From Streptomyces fuscichromogenes (GTDB taxonomy: Bacteria > Actinomycetota > Actinomycetes > Streptomycetales > Streptomycetaceae): a stretch of 64,000 nt of DNA. Both the position numbers and the translations under genes were made by a program. The notes under the pieces were generated by a model. It did no database searches. It worked only from the letters and a program-made list of their open reading frames with translations, and had not been told where the DNA came from. Location of the stretch: NCBI RefSeq assembly GCF_014645815.1, contig NZ_BMML01000031.1, forward strand, positions 1 through 64,000, read 5' to 3'. Shown one piece after another: positions 41,287 to 48,222 of this stretch. The stretch's first letter is position 1. Every line of letters starts with the position of its first letter.

Positions 41287-41344
41287 GGCTGCCGGGGCTG
41301 CCGGGGCTGCCGGGGCTGCCGGGGCTGCCGGGGCTGCCGGGGCT
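41287..41344. repeat. 9-bp tandem repeat (GGCTGCCGG), six copies and a partial one
   Basis: Six identical GGCTGCCGG units run from 41287 to 41340, followed by GGCT. They sit at the junction between the MFS remnant and the stop of the thiamine-binding-like gene. Replication slippage would make the copy number variable between strains. Confidence 0.95.
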
Positions 41345-41636
41345 ATTCGGCCAGGTACTGCTCGACCGTCGCCACCTTGCTGGTGAGTCCGTCGGTGATG
41401 CCGGGCCGGATGTCCGCCTTGAGGACCAGGGAGACGCGCGGGGCGCGCTCCTCGACGACGGCGACGGCGCGCCTGACGACGTCCATGACCTGGTCCCACT
41501 CACCCTCGATCGAGGTGAACATGGCGTCGGTGCGGTTGGGCAGCCCCGACTCGCGGACCACCCGGACCGCGTCGGCGACGTACTCCCCCACGTCCTCGCC
41601 GACGCCCAGCGGCGTGACGGAGAAGGCGACAATCAT
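41343..41636 (-). CDS. Thiamine-binding-like protein (MTH1187/YkoF family)
   Basis: 97 residues from ATG 41636, overlapping the stop of the upstream DUF3817 gene (ATGA). It is a small ferredoxin-like fold with MIVAFSVTPLGVGEDVGEYVADAVRVV, then MFTSIEGEWDQVMDVVRRAVAVV and PRVSLVLKADIRPGITDGLTSKVATVEQYL. The family binds thiamine-like ligands or has unknown roles. Its last two codons lie at the edge of the 9-bp repeat. Co-transcription with DUF3817 is clear from the overlap. Confidence 0.85.
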   Translation of the reverse strand: MIVAFSVTPLGVGEDVGEYVADAVRVVRESGLPNRTDAMFTSIEGEWDQVMDVVRRAVAVVEERAPRVSLVLKADIRPGITDGLTSKVATVEQYLAE

Positions 41637-41977
41637 GCGTTCACGGTCCCTTCCTGGCGGGCGCGGGACGCGATGACCGCGTCCTCGGCCTCGCGGCGCA
41701 GCTTGCGCTCCGCGAAGAAGCCGCCGGTCGGCAGGACGGAGAGGACGAAGTAGAAGGCGGCGGTCTTCGCCGACCACTTCGTGCGGTTCCAGGCGTCGGC
41801 CCAGAAGATCACGTAGAGGATGAACAGGACGCCGTGGATCGCGCCCATCACGGGCACCGCGTTGAAGTCCGTGGTCCGCTTGAGCACCGAGCAGACGAGG
41901 AGGATCAGGAAGGAGACGGCCTCCGGGGCGGAGACCAGGCGCAGGCGGCGGATGGCGGTGGCGGTCTTGATGTCCAC
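41633..41977 (-). CDS. DUF3817 membrane protein (copy 2)
   Basis: 114 residues. It begins TATAIRRLRLVSAPEAVSFLILLVCSV in pieces, then a His-Gly helix (MGAIHGVLFILYVIFWADAW) and WSAKTAAFYFVLSVLPTGGFFAERKL, matching the copy at 38486-38830 in layout and length. Its function is unknown. It is translationally coupled to the MTH1187-like gene. It is divergent from the DUF6191-like gene. Confidence 0.85.
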   Translation of the reverse strand: MDIKTATAIRRLRLVSAPEAVSFLILLVCSVLKRTTDFNAVPVMGAIHGVLFILYVIFWADAWNRTKWSAKTAAFYFVLSVLPTGGFFAERKLRREAEDAVIASRARQEGTVNA

Positions 41978-42100
41978 GAGTCACCTTCGGTGGGAGAGAC
42001 GTCCACTCTTTGTGAACGCGAGCACAAACGTTCAGCCATTGTGGCAAAGGGGCCGCGCGGACCCGGCGCGGGGGTGGGAGGCCGGGCCGGGCGGGCCGGA

Positions 42101-42328
42101 ATGCTGCCGTGGCGGAACGCGGCGCGGCAGGGGCAGATCTCCGCGACCGGCTTCGAGCAGCTGCACGCGGCGCTCTTCCCGGGCAAGCGGCACGAGCTCA
42201 AGGAGCGGCAGAGCGCGCTGGTGCTGCGCGACGACGAGGAGGACGGCGCGCCGCCGAGGTCCAGGGTCGACCTGACGGTGGGAACGGCCGTGATACGCCT
42301 CCCCGGTGAGCGGCGGCCGCACCCCTAG
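42101..42328 (+). CDS. Small DUF6191-like protein
   Basis: 75 residues from ATG 42101: MLPWRNAARQGQISATG, then FEQLHAALFPGKRHELKERQ, SALVLRDDEEDGAPPRS and VDLTVGTAVIRL. The FPGKRHELKERQ and RVDL..GTAVIRL pattern is one I recall from DUF6191 proteins of Streptomyces. An in-frame GTG at 42041 is an alternative start that would add 20 Gly/Arg-rich residues. No function is known. The next gene, an AIM24 protein, is on the same strand. Confidence 0.6.
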   Translation: MLPWRNAARQGQISATGFEQLHAALFPGKRHELKERQSALVLRDDEEDGAPPRSRVDLTVGTAVIRLPGERRPHP

Positions 42329-42404
42329 GGGTCGGATCCGGGGTGACGTCCACCCGTGGGACCTGTCGCCGCCGTCTGCCTGCGACTACCTTCGCAGCGT
42401 GGCG

Positions 42405-43037
42405 ATGTTCCGACTTCAGGGCAGCAAGGTGCTCGCCGTCGAGATGACCGGGGACGCCGTGAAGGCGAAGAACGGCTCGATGGTCGCGTACGACGGGCAG
42501 ATGGCGTTCAAGAAGCTGAGCGGTGGCGGCGAGGGGCTGCGCGGGATGGTGACCCGGCGGCTCACCGGCGAGCAGATGACGGTGATGGAGGTGAAGGGGC
42601 ACGGGACGTGCTGGTTCGCGGACCGGGCGTCCGAGATCAACCTGGTCGGCCTCCGGGGCGACAAGCTGTACGTCGAGTCGAGCAACCTGCTCGCGACCGA
42701 CGCCGGCCTGCGCACCGGCACGACGTTCACCGGCCTGCGCGGCGCCTCCCAGGGAAACGGCCTGTTCACCACCACCGTCGAGGGCCACGGCCAGGCGGCG
42801 ATCATGTCGGACGGCCCGGCGGTGGTGCTCAGAGTCAGCCCGCAGTACCCGCTGACCGTGGACCCGGGCGCCTACATCGCCCACCAGGGCAGCCTCCGCC
42901 AGTCCTTCCAGTCGGGGGTGACCTTCCGCACCTTCTTCGGGGAGGGCGGCGGGGAGGCCTTCCAGATCCGGTTCGAGGGGGACGGCCTGGTGTACGTACA
43001 GCCGAGCGAGCGCAACACGATCGCGGGGGACGTCTGA
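42405..43037 (+). CDS. AIM24-family protein (copy 1)
   Basis: 210 residues from ATG 42405; GTG 42399 would fit a leaderless mRNA because TACCTT lies six bases before it. The AIM24/TerB-like beta-helix family is marked by Gly-rich pseudo-repeats: MTGDAVKAKNGSMVAYDGQM, VKGHGTCWFADRASEIN, LFTTTVEGHGQAAIMSDG, AFQIRFEGDGLVYVQPSE. It is the first of three adjacent paralogues, probably a hetero-oligomeric or sequentially acting set. The bacterial role is unknown (the yeast homologue is mitochondrial). The stop is one base before the next start. Confidence 0.85.
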   Translation: MFRLQGSKVLAVEMTGDAVKAKNGSMVAYDGQMAFKKLSGGGEGLRGMVTRRLTGEQMTVMEVKGHGTCWFADRASEINLVGLRGDKLYVESSNLLATDAGLRTGTTFTGLRGASQGNGLFTTTVEGHGQAAIMSDGPAVVLRVSPQYPLTVDPGAYIAHQGSLRQSFQSGVTFRTFFGEGGGEAFQIRFEGDGLVYVQPSERNTIAGDV

Positions 43038-43038
43038 C

Positions 43039-43689
43039 ATGGCCCTGCGCGAGGTGAACGCGAAGATGGTCGAGGCGACCGTCGTCCCCGGGCAGCGGCT
43101 CTACAGCCAGCGCGGGGCGATGCTCGCGTACAAGGGCGAGGTGTCCTTCACGCCCAACATCCAGGGCGGCCAGGGCGGGCTGATGTCCATGCTCGGCCGC
43201 CGGGTCGCCGGCGAGGCGACCCCCCTGATGACCGTCGAGGGCAGCGGCACGGTCTTCTTCGGGCACGGCGGCCACCACGTCCAGGTCATCACCCTCACCG
43301 GGGACACCCTCTACGTCGAGGCGGACCGGCTGCTCGCCTTCGAGGGCACACTCCAGCAGGGGACGATGTTCATGGGTTCCCAGGGCGGCGTGATGGGCAT
43401 GGTGCGCGGCCAGGTCACCGGCCAGGGCCTGTTCACCACCACCCTCAAGGGGCACGGCGCGGTCGCCGTGATGGCCCACGGCGGGGTCTTCGAGATCCCG
43501 GTCACTCCGCAGCGCCCGGTCCACGTGGACCCGCAGGCCTACGTCGCCCACCACGGCGACGTGCGCAACAAGCTGTCGTCGGCGCTGGGGTGGCGGGAGA
43601 TGGTGGGCCGCGGCTCCGGCGAGGCGTTCCAGCTGGAGCTCAGCGGCAACGGCATGGTGTACGTGCAGGCGTCGGAGGAGAAGCTGTGA
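43039..43689 (+). CDS. AIM24-family protein (copy 2)
   Basis: 216 residues. It starts MALREVNAKMVEATVVPGQ and shows the same repeat landmarks: SQRGAMLAYKGEVSF, VEGSGTVFFGHGGHHV, LFTTTLKGHGAVAVMAHGG, HVDPQAYVAHHGDV, AFQLELSGNGMVYVQASEEKL. This is the most canonical of the three. The stop overlaps the next GTG (GTGA). Confidence 0.88.
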   Translation: MALREVNAKMVEATVVPGQRLYSQRGAMLAYKGEVSFTPNIQGGQGGLMSMLGRRVAGEATPLMTVEGSGTVFFGHGGHHVQVITLTGDTLYVEADRLLAFEGTLQQGTMFMGSQGGVMGMVRGQVTGQGLFTTTLKGHGAVAVMAHGGVFEIPVTPQRPVHVDPQAYVAHHGDVRNKLSSALGWREMVGRGSGEAFQLELSGNGMVYVQASEEKL

Positions 43690-44492
43690 GCGCATACGGA
43701 GCCCCCGGAGCCGCCGGGCCGGTGGTGTACGACCCCATGACCCTCCCCGTCGACGACAACGTCAACAAGTACACCTTCTGCGTGGAGCTCAAGAGCAGTC
43801 AGTGGTTCCTGCAGAAGGGGAAGATGATCGCCTACTACGGCTCGATCGACTTCAACGGCATCGGGCACGGCCGTTTGGACCGACTTGTCCGTACGTCGTT
43901 CCATTCGCCTCTGCACGCGAGCGACTGGGTGGTGGCGGAGGGATCGGGCCGGATGCTCCTCGCCGACCGGGCGTTCGATGTGAACTCGTACGACCTGGAC
44001 GACGGCAACCTGACCATTCGCTCCGGCAACCTGCTCGCTTTTCAGCCAAGTCTCGCGCTGAAGCAATCAATCGTTCCCGGTTTTCTGACCCTTATCGGAA
44101 CCGGAAAGTTTGTGGCCGCGTCCAACGGTCCGGTGGTGTTCATGGAACCCCCCGTCCGGGTGGACCCGCAGGCACTGGTGGGGTGGGCCGACTGCCCCTC
44201 CCCCTGTCACCATTACGACCATGGGTACATGACCGGCGTCATGGGCGGTCTACGTGCACTGACAGGCCTTGGCGGGGCCTCCGGAGAGGAGCATCAGTTC
44301 GAGTTCGTAGGGGCCGGCACGGTCCTGCTCCAGTCCACCGAGACCCTGATGGCGGAGCAGGCCACGGGAGCGGTTCCGCACGAGCCCGGAGTGCCTGGCG
44401 GAGGCGGCCCCTCCACAGGCCGTCCACAGCAACCGGGCGCACCGCGCCTTCCCGGACAGCTGGGGGACCTCCAGCGTCGCTTCGGGCTGTGA
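43686..44492 (+). CDS. AIM24-family protein (copy 3), divergent with a Pro/Gly tail
   Basis: 268 residues from GTG 43686, overlapping copy 2. AIM24 features are KSSQWFLQKGKMIAYYGSIDF, VAEGSGRMLLADRAFDVN and HQFEFVGAGTVLLQSTE; a Cys/His cluster WADCPSPCHHYDHGYM is not present in the other copies and could bind metal. The last 50 residues are a Gly/Pro-rich tail (PGGGGPSTGRPQQPGAPR). It is the last gene of the trio. Confidence 0.82.
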   Translation: MSAYGAPGAAGPVVYDPMTLPVDDNVNKYTFCVELKSSQWFLQKGKMIAYYGSIDFNGIGHGRLDRLVRTSFHSPLHASDWVVAEGSGRMLLADRAFDVNSYDLDDGNLTIRSGNLLAFQPSLALKQSIVPGFLTLIGTGKFVAASNGPVVFMEPPVRVDPQALVGWADCPSPCHHYDHGYMTGVMGGLRALTGLGGASGEEHQFEFVGAGTVLLQSTETLMAEQATGAVPHEPGVPGGGGPSTGRPQQPGAPRLPGQLGDLQRRFGL

Positions 44493-44584
44493 GCGGTAGT
44501 CTGCGGAGTGTGACATCGAACGCGTGCGCACCGTCACACCACCCTCACTAGTTCGCCTTTCAACATTTTAGGTAGACTTCATTC

Positions 44585-45061
44585 ATGGAGACCGAGACGG
44601 CCACGCGCTGGCTGACCGATGCGGAGCAGTGCGCCTGGCGCACCCACCTGGAGGTCAACAGGCTGTTGACGTACCAGCTCGAAAAGGATCTCCAGCCGTT
44701 CGGCCTGACAATGAACGACTACGAGATCCTGGTGAACCTGTCCGAGTCGGAGGACTACCGGATGCGGATGAGCGACCTCGCCTCCGCCACCCTCCAGTCC
44801 AAGAGCCGGCTCTCCCACCAGATCACCCGTATGGAGAACGCGAACCTGGTCCGCCGCGAGAACTGCGAGTCCGACCGCCGCGGACTGTATGCCGTCCTCA
44901 CCGAGCACGGCATGGAGACGATGAAGAAGGTGGCGCCACATCATGTCGCCTCCGTGCGACGGCACTTCATCGATCTGCTGTCGCCGGAGACCCTGACAGA
45001 ACTGGACAAGGGCCTGAAGCCGATCGCGGAACACCTGCGGGGGCAGCGCGGGCGCCCGTGA
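44585..45061 (+). CDS. absC: MarR-family regulator, AbsC-like
   Basis: 158 residues. The winged HTH is in FGLTMNDYEILVNLSES, MRMSDLASATLQSKSRLSHQITRMENANLVRRENCESDRRG in parts, with the wing DRRGLYAVLTEHG. Sequence and position match my memory of S. coelicolor AbsC (SCO5405), a MarR-type regulator needed for antibiotic production under zinc limitation; this identification was not computed. TAGACT at 44573-44578, seven bases before the ATG, suggests a leaderless mRNA. A clean terminator follows. Confidence 0.75.
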   Translation: METETATRWLTDAEQCAWRTHLEVNRLLTYQLEKDLQPFGLTMNDYEILVNLSESEDYRMRMSDLASATLQSKSRLSHQITRMENANLVRRENCESDRRGLYAVLTEHGMETMKKVAPHHVASVRRHFIDLLSPETLTELDKGLKPIAEHLRGQRGRP

Positions 45062-45081
45062 CGACAGACGGCAGCTGAAGG

Positions 45082-45115
45082 CGGCGGACGAGGGTTCAGG
45101 TCTCGTCCGCCGTTT
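45082..45115 (+). terminator. 11-bp hairpin terminator after absC
   Basis: CGGCGGACGAG (45082-45092) pairs perfectly with CTCGTCCGCCG (45102-45112) and is followed by TTT. It starts 20 bases after the absC stop. Confidence 0.75.
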
Positions 45116-45120
45116 GCCGT

Positions 45121-45170
45121 AGCGCCCCGTGAGGGGCGCGGGGAACCGCGCGATCAACCCCCCGCGGCCC
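45121..45170. repeat. Copy of the GC-rich intergenic repeat
   Basis: Hairpin GCGCCCC-GTGA-GGGGCGC is followed by GGGGAACCGCGCGATCAACCC, the same element as at 199, 8209 and 53299. It sits between convergent absC and meaB. Confidence 0.65.
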
Positions 45171-45218
45171 GCGCCCGCACCATGACACGTACCCCCACGA
45201 CGTCGGCCGGGCCAGCCG

Positions 45219-46175
45219 TCAGCCCTCCGTGAGCCCCGCCACCAGTTCGTCCGCCGCCTGGTACGGATCCAGCTCGCCGGCCACGACGCGTTCCGCGAGT
45301 GCGCCCAGGTGGCGGTCGCCGTGGAGGTCGCCGATGCGTTCGCGCAGGGCTGTCACCGCGATCGTCTCGACCTCGTGGGAGGCGCGGGCGAGGCGGCGTT
45401 CGGCGAGGACGCCGTGCTCCTCCATCCAGGCGCGGTGCTTCTCCAGGGCTGCCACCAGCTCGTCGATACCCTCCGACCGCGCGGCGACCGTCTTGATGAT
45501 CGGGGGGCGCCAGTCGCCGGGGCCGCGGGACTCGCCGAGGCCGAGCATGTGGTTCAGTTCGCGGGCCGTGGCGTCCGCGCCGTCCCGGTCGGCCTTGTTG
45601 ACGACGTACACGTCGCCGATCTCCAGGATGCCGGCCTTGGCCGCCTGGATGCCGTCGCCCATGCCGGGGGCGAGCAGGACCACCGAGGTGTCGGCCTGGG
45701 AGGCGATCTCGACCTCCGACTGGCCGACCCCGACGGTCTCCACGAGGATCACGTCGCAGCCCGCCGCGTCGAGGACCCGGATGGCCTGGGGGGCCGACCA
45801 GGCGAGGCCGCCGAGGTGGCCGCGGGTGGCCATCGAGCGGATGTAGACGCCGGGGTCGGACGCGTGGTCCGACATGCGGACGCGGTCGCCGAGCAGGGCG
45901 CCCCCGGAGAACGGCGAGGACGGGTCGACGGCCAGCACGCCGACCCGTTTGCCCTGTTTGCGATAGGCGGCCACCAGGGCCGAGGTGGAGGTCGACTTGC
46001 CGACGCCCGGCGAGCCCGTCAGACCGACGACACACGCGTTCCCGGTCAGCGGGGCCAGCGCCGCCATGACCTCCCTGAGCTGTGGGGACGCCCCCTCCAC
46101 CAAGGAGATCAGGCGGGCCACCGCACGCGGTCGGCCCTCTCTCGCCCCGGCCACCAGCGAGGAGACGTCCTGCAT
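45219..46175 (-). CDS. meaB: MeaB-type GTPase chaperone of acyl-CoA mutases
   Basis: 318 residues from ATG 46175, five bases after GGAG; GTG 46190 is an alternative. G3E-family GTPase motifs are VVGLTGSPGVGKSTSTSAL (Walker A), DPSSPFSGGALLGDRVRM, VILVETVGVGQSEVE and VVNKAD. MeaB gates cofactor loading and protects B12-dependent mutases from inactivation. It lies 29 bases downstream of the thiolase gene and near mce and icmA. IcmA-type or methylmalonyl-CoA mutase is the likely client. Confidence 0.95.
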   Translation of the reverse strand: MQDVSSLVAGAREGRPRAVARLISLVEGASPQLREVMAALAPLTGNACVVGLTGSPGVGKSTSTSALVAAYRKQGKRVGVLAVDPSSPFSGGALLGDRVRMSDHASDPGVYIRSMATRGHLGGLAWSAPQAIRVLDAAGCDVILVETVGVGQSEVEIASQADTSVVLLAPGMGDGIQAAKAGILEIGDVYVVNKADRDGADATARELNHMLGLGESRGPGDWRPPIIKTVAARSEGIDELVAALEKHRAWMEEHGVLAERRLARASHEVETIAVTALRERIGDLHGDRHLGALAERVVAGELDPYQAADELVAGLTEG

Positions 46176-46204
46176 CACAGCTCCGTTCACGAAGGGAAAG
46201 CCAC

Positions 46205-47410
46205 TCAGGCCTTGGGCACCCGCACGATCAGCGCGTCACCCTGGCCGCCGCCACCGCACAGCGCGGCCGCGCCGACGCCCCCGCCCCGGCGCTTGAGCTC
46301 CAGGGCCAGGTGCAGGACGAGCCGGGCACCGGACATGCCGATGGGGTGGCCCAGGGCGATGGCACCACCGTTGACGTTCACCGTTTCGGTGGACACGCCG
46401 AGGTCCTTCATTGACTGGACGGCGACCGCGGCGAAGGCCTCGTTGATCTCGATGAGGTCGAGGTCGGAGACCTCCAGGCCGTCCTTCTTCAGGGCGTGCT
46501 GGATGGCGTTGGACGGCTGCGACTGGAGCGAGTTGTCCGGCCCGGCCACGTTGCCGTGGGCGCCGATCTCGGCGAGCCACTGAAGGCCCAGCTCCTCGGC
46601 CTTGGCCTTGCTCATCACGACCACGGCCGCCGCGCCGTCGGAGATCTGCGAGGAGGTGCCGGCGGTGATGGTGCCGTCGCGGGTGAAGGCCGGGCGCAGT
46701 TTGCCCAGCGACTCCGCGGTGGTGTCGCCGCGGATGCCCTCGTCCTGGCTGAAGACGACCGGCTCGCCCTTGCGCTGCGGGATCTCGACCGGGGTGATCT
46801 CGGCCTCGAAGATCCCGTTCTTCTGGGCGGCGGCGGCCCGCTGGTGGGACAGCGCGGCGATCTCGTCCTGCTCGGGGCGCAGGATCCCGAGGCGGGTGTT
46901 GTGCTTCTCGGTCGACTCGCCCATGGGGATGTTCTCCCAGGCGTCGGTCAGGCCGTCGTACGCCATCGCGTCGAGCATCTCGATGGCGCCGTACTTGAAG
47001 CCCTCACGGGACTTCGGGAGCAGGTGCGGGGCGTTGGTCATGGACTCCTGGCCGCCCGCGACCACGATGTCGAACTCGCCGGCGCGGATCAGCTGGTCGG
47101 CGAGCGCGATGGCGTCGAGGCCGGAGAGGCACACCTTGTTGATCGTGAGTGCCGGGACGCTCATCGGGATGCCGGCCTTCACGGCGGCCTGGCGGGCCGG
47201 GATCTGCCCGGCGCCGGCCTGGAGCACCTGCCCCATGATCACGTACTGCACCTGGTCGCCCCCGATCCCCGCACGGTCGAGGGCGGCCTTGATCGCGAAG
47301 CCGCCGAGGTCGGCCCCGGAGAAGGACTTCAGCGAGCCCAGCAGTCGTCCCATGGGCGTGCGCGCGCCCGCGACGATCACCGAGGTGGTTCCAGAGGTTC
47401 CAGAGGTCAT
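46205..47410 (-). CDS. Acetyl-CoA C-acetyltransferase (thiolase)
   Basis: 401 residues. It condenses or cleaves acetoacetyl-CoA. The catalytic Cys is in LTINKVCLSGLDAIALA, His in GGAIALGHPIGMSGAR, and the second Cys in AALCGGGGQGDALIV; the NEAFAAVA motif is present. It is the first gene of a short operon with meaB, and divergent from the epimerase gene, all serving acyl-CoA metabolism. Acetoacetyl-CoA synthesis for the ethylmalonyl/butyryl route is a plausible role. Confidence 0.95.
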   Translation of the reverse strand: MTSGTSGTTSVIVAGARTPMGRLLGSLKSFSGADLGGFAIKAALDRAGIGGDQVQYVIMGQVLQAGAGQIPARQAAVKAGIPMSVPALTINKVCLSGLDAIALADQLIRAGEFDIVVAGGQESMTNAPHLLPKSREGFKYGAIEMLDAMAYDGLTDAWENIPMGESTEKHNTRLGILRPEQDEIAALSHQRAAAAQKNGIFEAEITPVEIPQRKGEPVVFSQDEGIRGDTTAESLGKLRPAFTRDGTITAGTSSQISDGAAAVVVMSKAKAEELGLQWLAEIGAHGNVAGPDNSLQSQPSNAIQHALKKDGLEVSDLDLIEINEAFAAVAVQSMKDLGVSTETVNVNGGAIALGHPIGMSGARLVLHLALELKRRGGGVGAAALCGGGGQGDALIVRVPKA

Positions 47411-47559
47411 GAGCTGCGAATCCCCTTACCGGCTGCACTGCCGAGGAGTGAACGAGGGTTTACTTCGAATGTATTGCGTGGCACTCCGTGCCGTCATCGG
47501 GCCGTCAGTGTGATCGCTGGCACGTTGCGTAACCACCGCCATGGCGCTGCACTGAATCC

Positions 47560-48000
47560 ATGCTGACGCGAATCGACCACATCGGGATCGCCTGCCACGA
47601 CCTCGACGCGACCGTCGAGTTCTACCGGGCCACGTACGGCTTCGAGGTGTTCCACACCGAGGTCAACGAGGAGCAGGGCGTGCGCGAGGCCATGCTCAAG
47701 ATCAACGAGACGTCCGACGGCGGCGCCTCCTACCTGCAGCTTCTCGAACCGACCCGGGAGGACTCGGCGGTCGGGAAGTGGCTCGCGAAGAACGGCGAGG
47801 GTGTGCACCACATCGCCTTCGGTACGGCGGATGTGGACGGCGACGCGGCCGGCATCCGCGACAAGGGCGTACGCGTTCTGTACGAGGAGCCACGGATCGG
47901 CTCCATGGGGTCGCGAATCACCTTCCTGCACCCGAAGGACTGCCACGGCGTACTGACAGAACTGGTCACTTCGGCGGCTGTTGAGTCACCTGAGCACTGA
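47560..48000 (+). CDS. mce: Methylmalonyl-CoA epimerase
   Basis: 146 residues. It interconverts (2R)- and (2S)-methylmalonyl-CoA. Two vicinal-oxygen-chelate half-domains carry metal ligands: His in LTRIDHIGIACHDLD, His in GEGVHHIAFGTADVD and Glu near the end in GVLTELV. The length is typical. It is divergent from thiolase-meaB across a 149-base spacer. Confidence 0.95.
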   Translation: MLTRIDHIGIACHDLDATVEFYRATYGFEVFHTEVNEEQGVREAMLKINETSDGGASYLQLLEPTREDSAVGKWLAKNGEGVHHIAFGTADVDGDAAGIRDKGVRVLYEEPRIGSMGSRITFLHPKDCHGVLTELVTSAAVESPEH

Positions 48001-48222
48001 CCCTCGTACATATGGGCCGGTAGGGTTGGGGGCGGTCGTCCCTTCGCAGGTTCGCAGGGCCGGGGCGGCCGCATGCCGGGGTCCGGGTTTCGGGGGACGA
48101 GCGTCGGGGCAGCAGCCCGTGCTCCGCCGTTGATCTGACACCATTCCCCGGGGGCCCCGTTCGGCGGAAGAACGGAGCTCGTTCGGAAAAGGTTGCGACC
48201 AGGGGACGGATGGGACCGCGCA

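Noticed and set aside
41287..41344. CRISPR or operator array
   Set aside because: The units are 9 bases, contiguous and without spacers: a simple slippage repeat.
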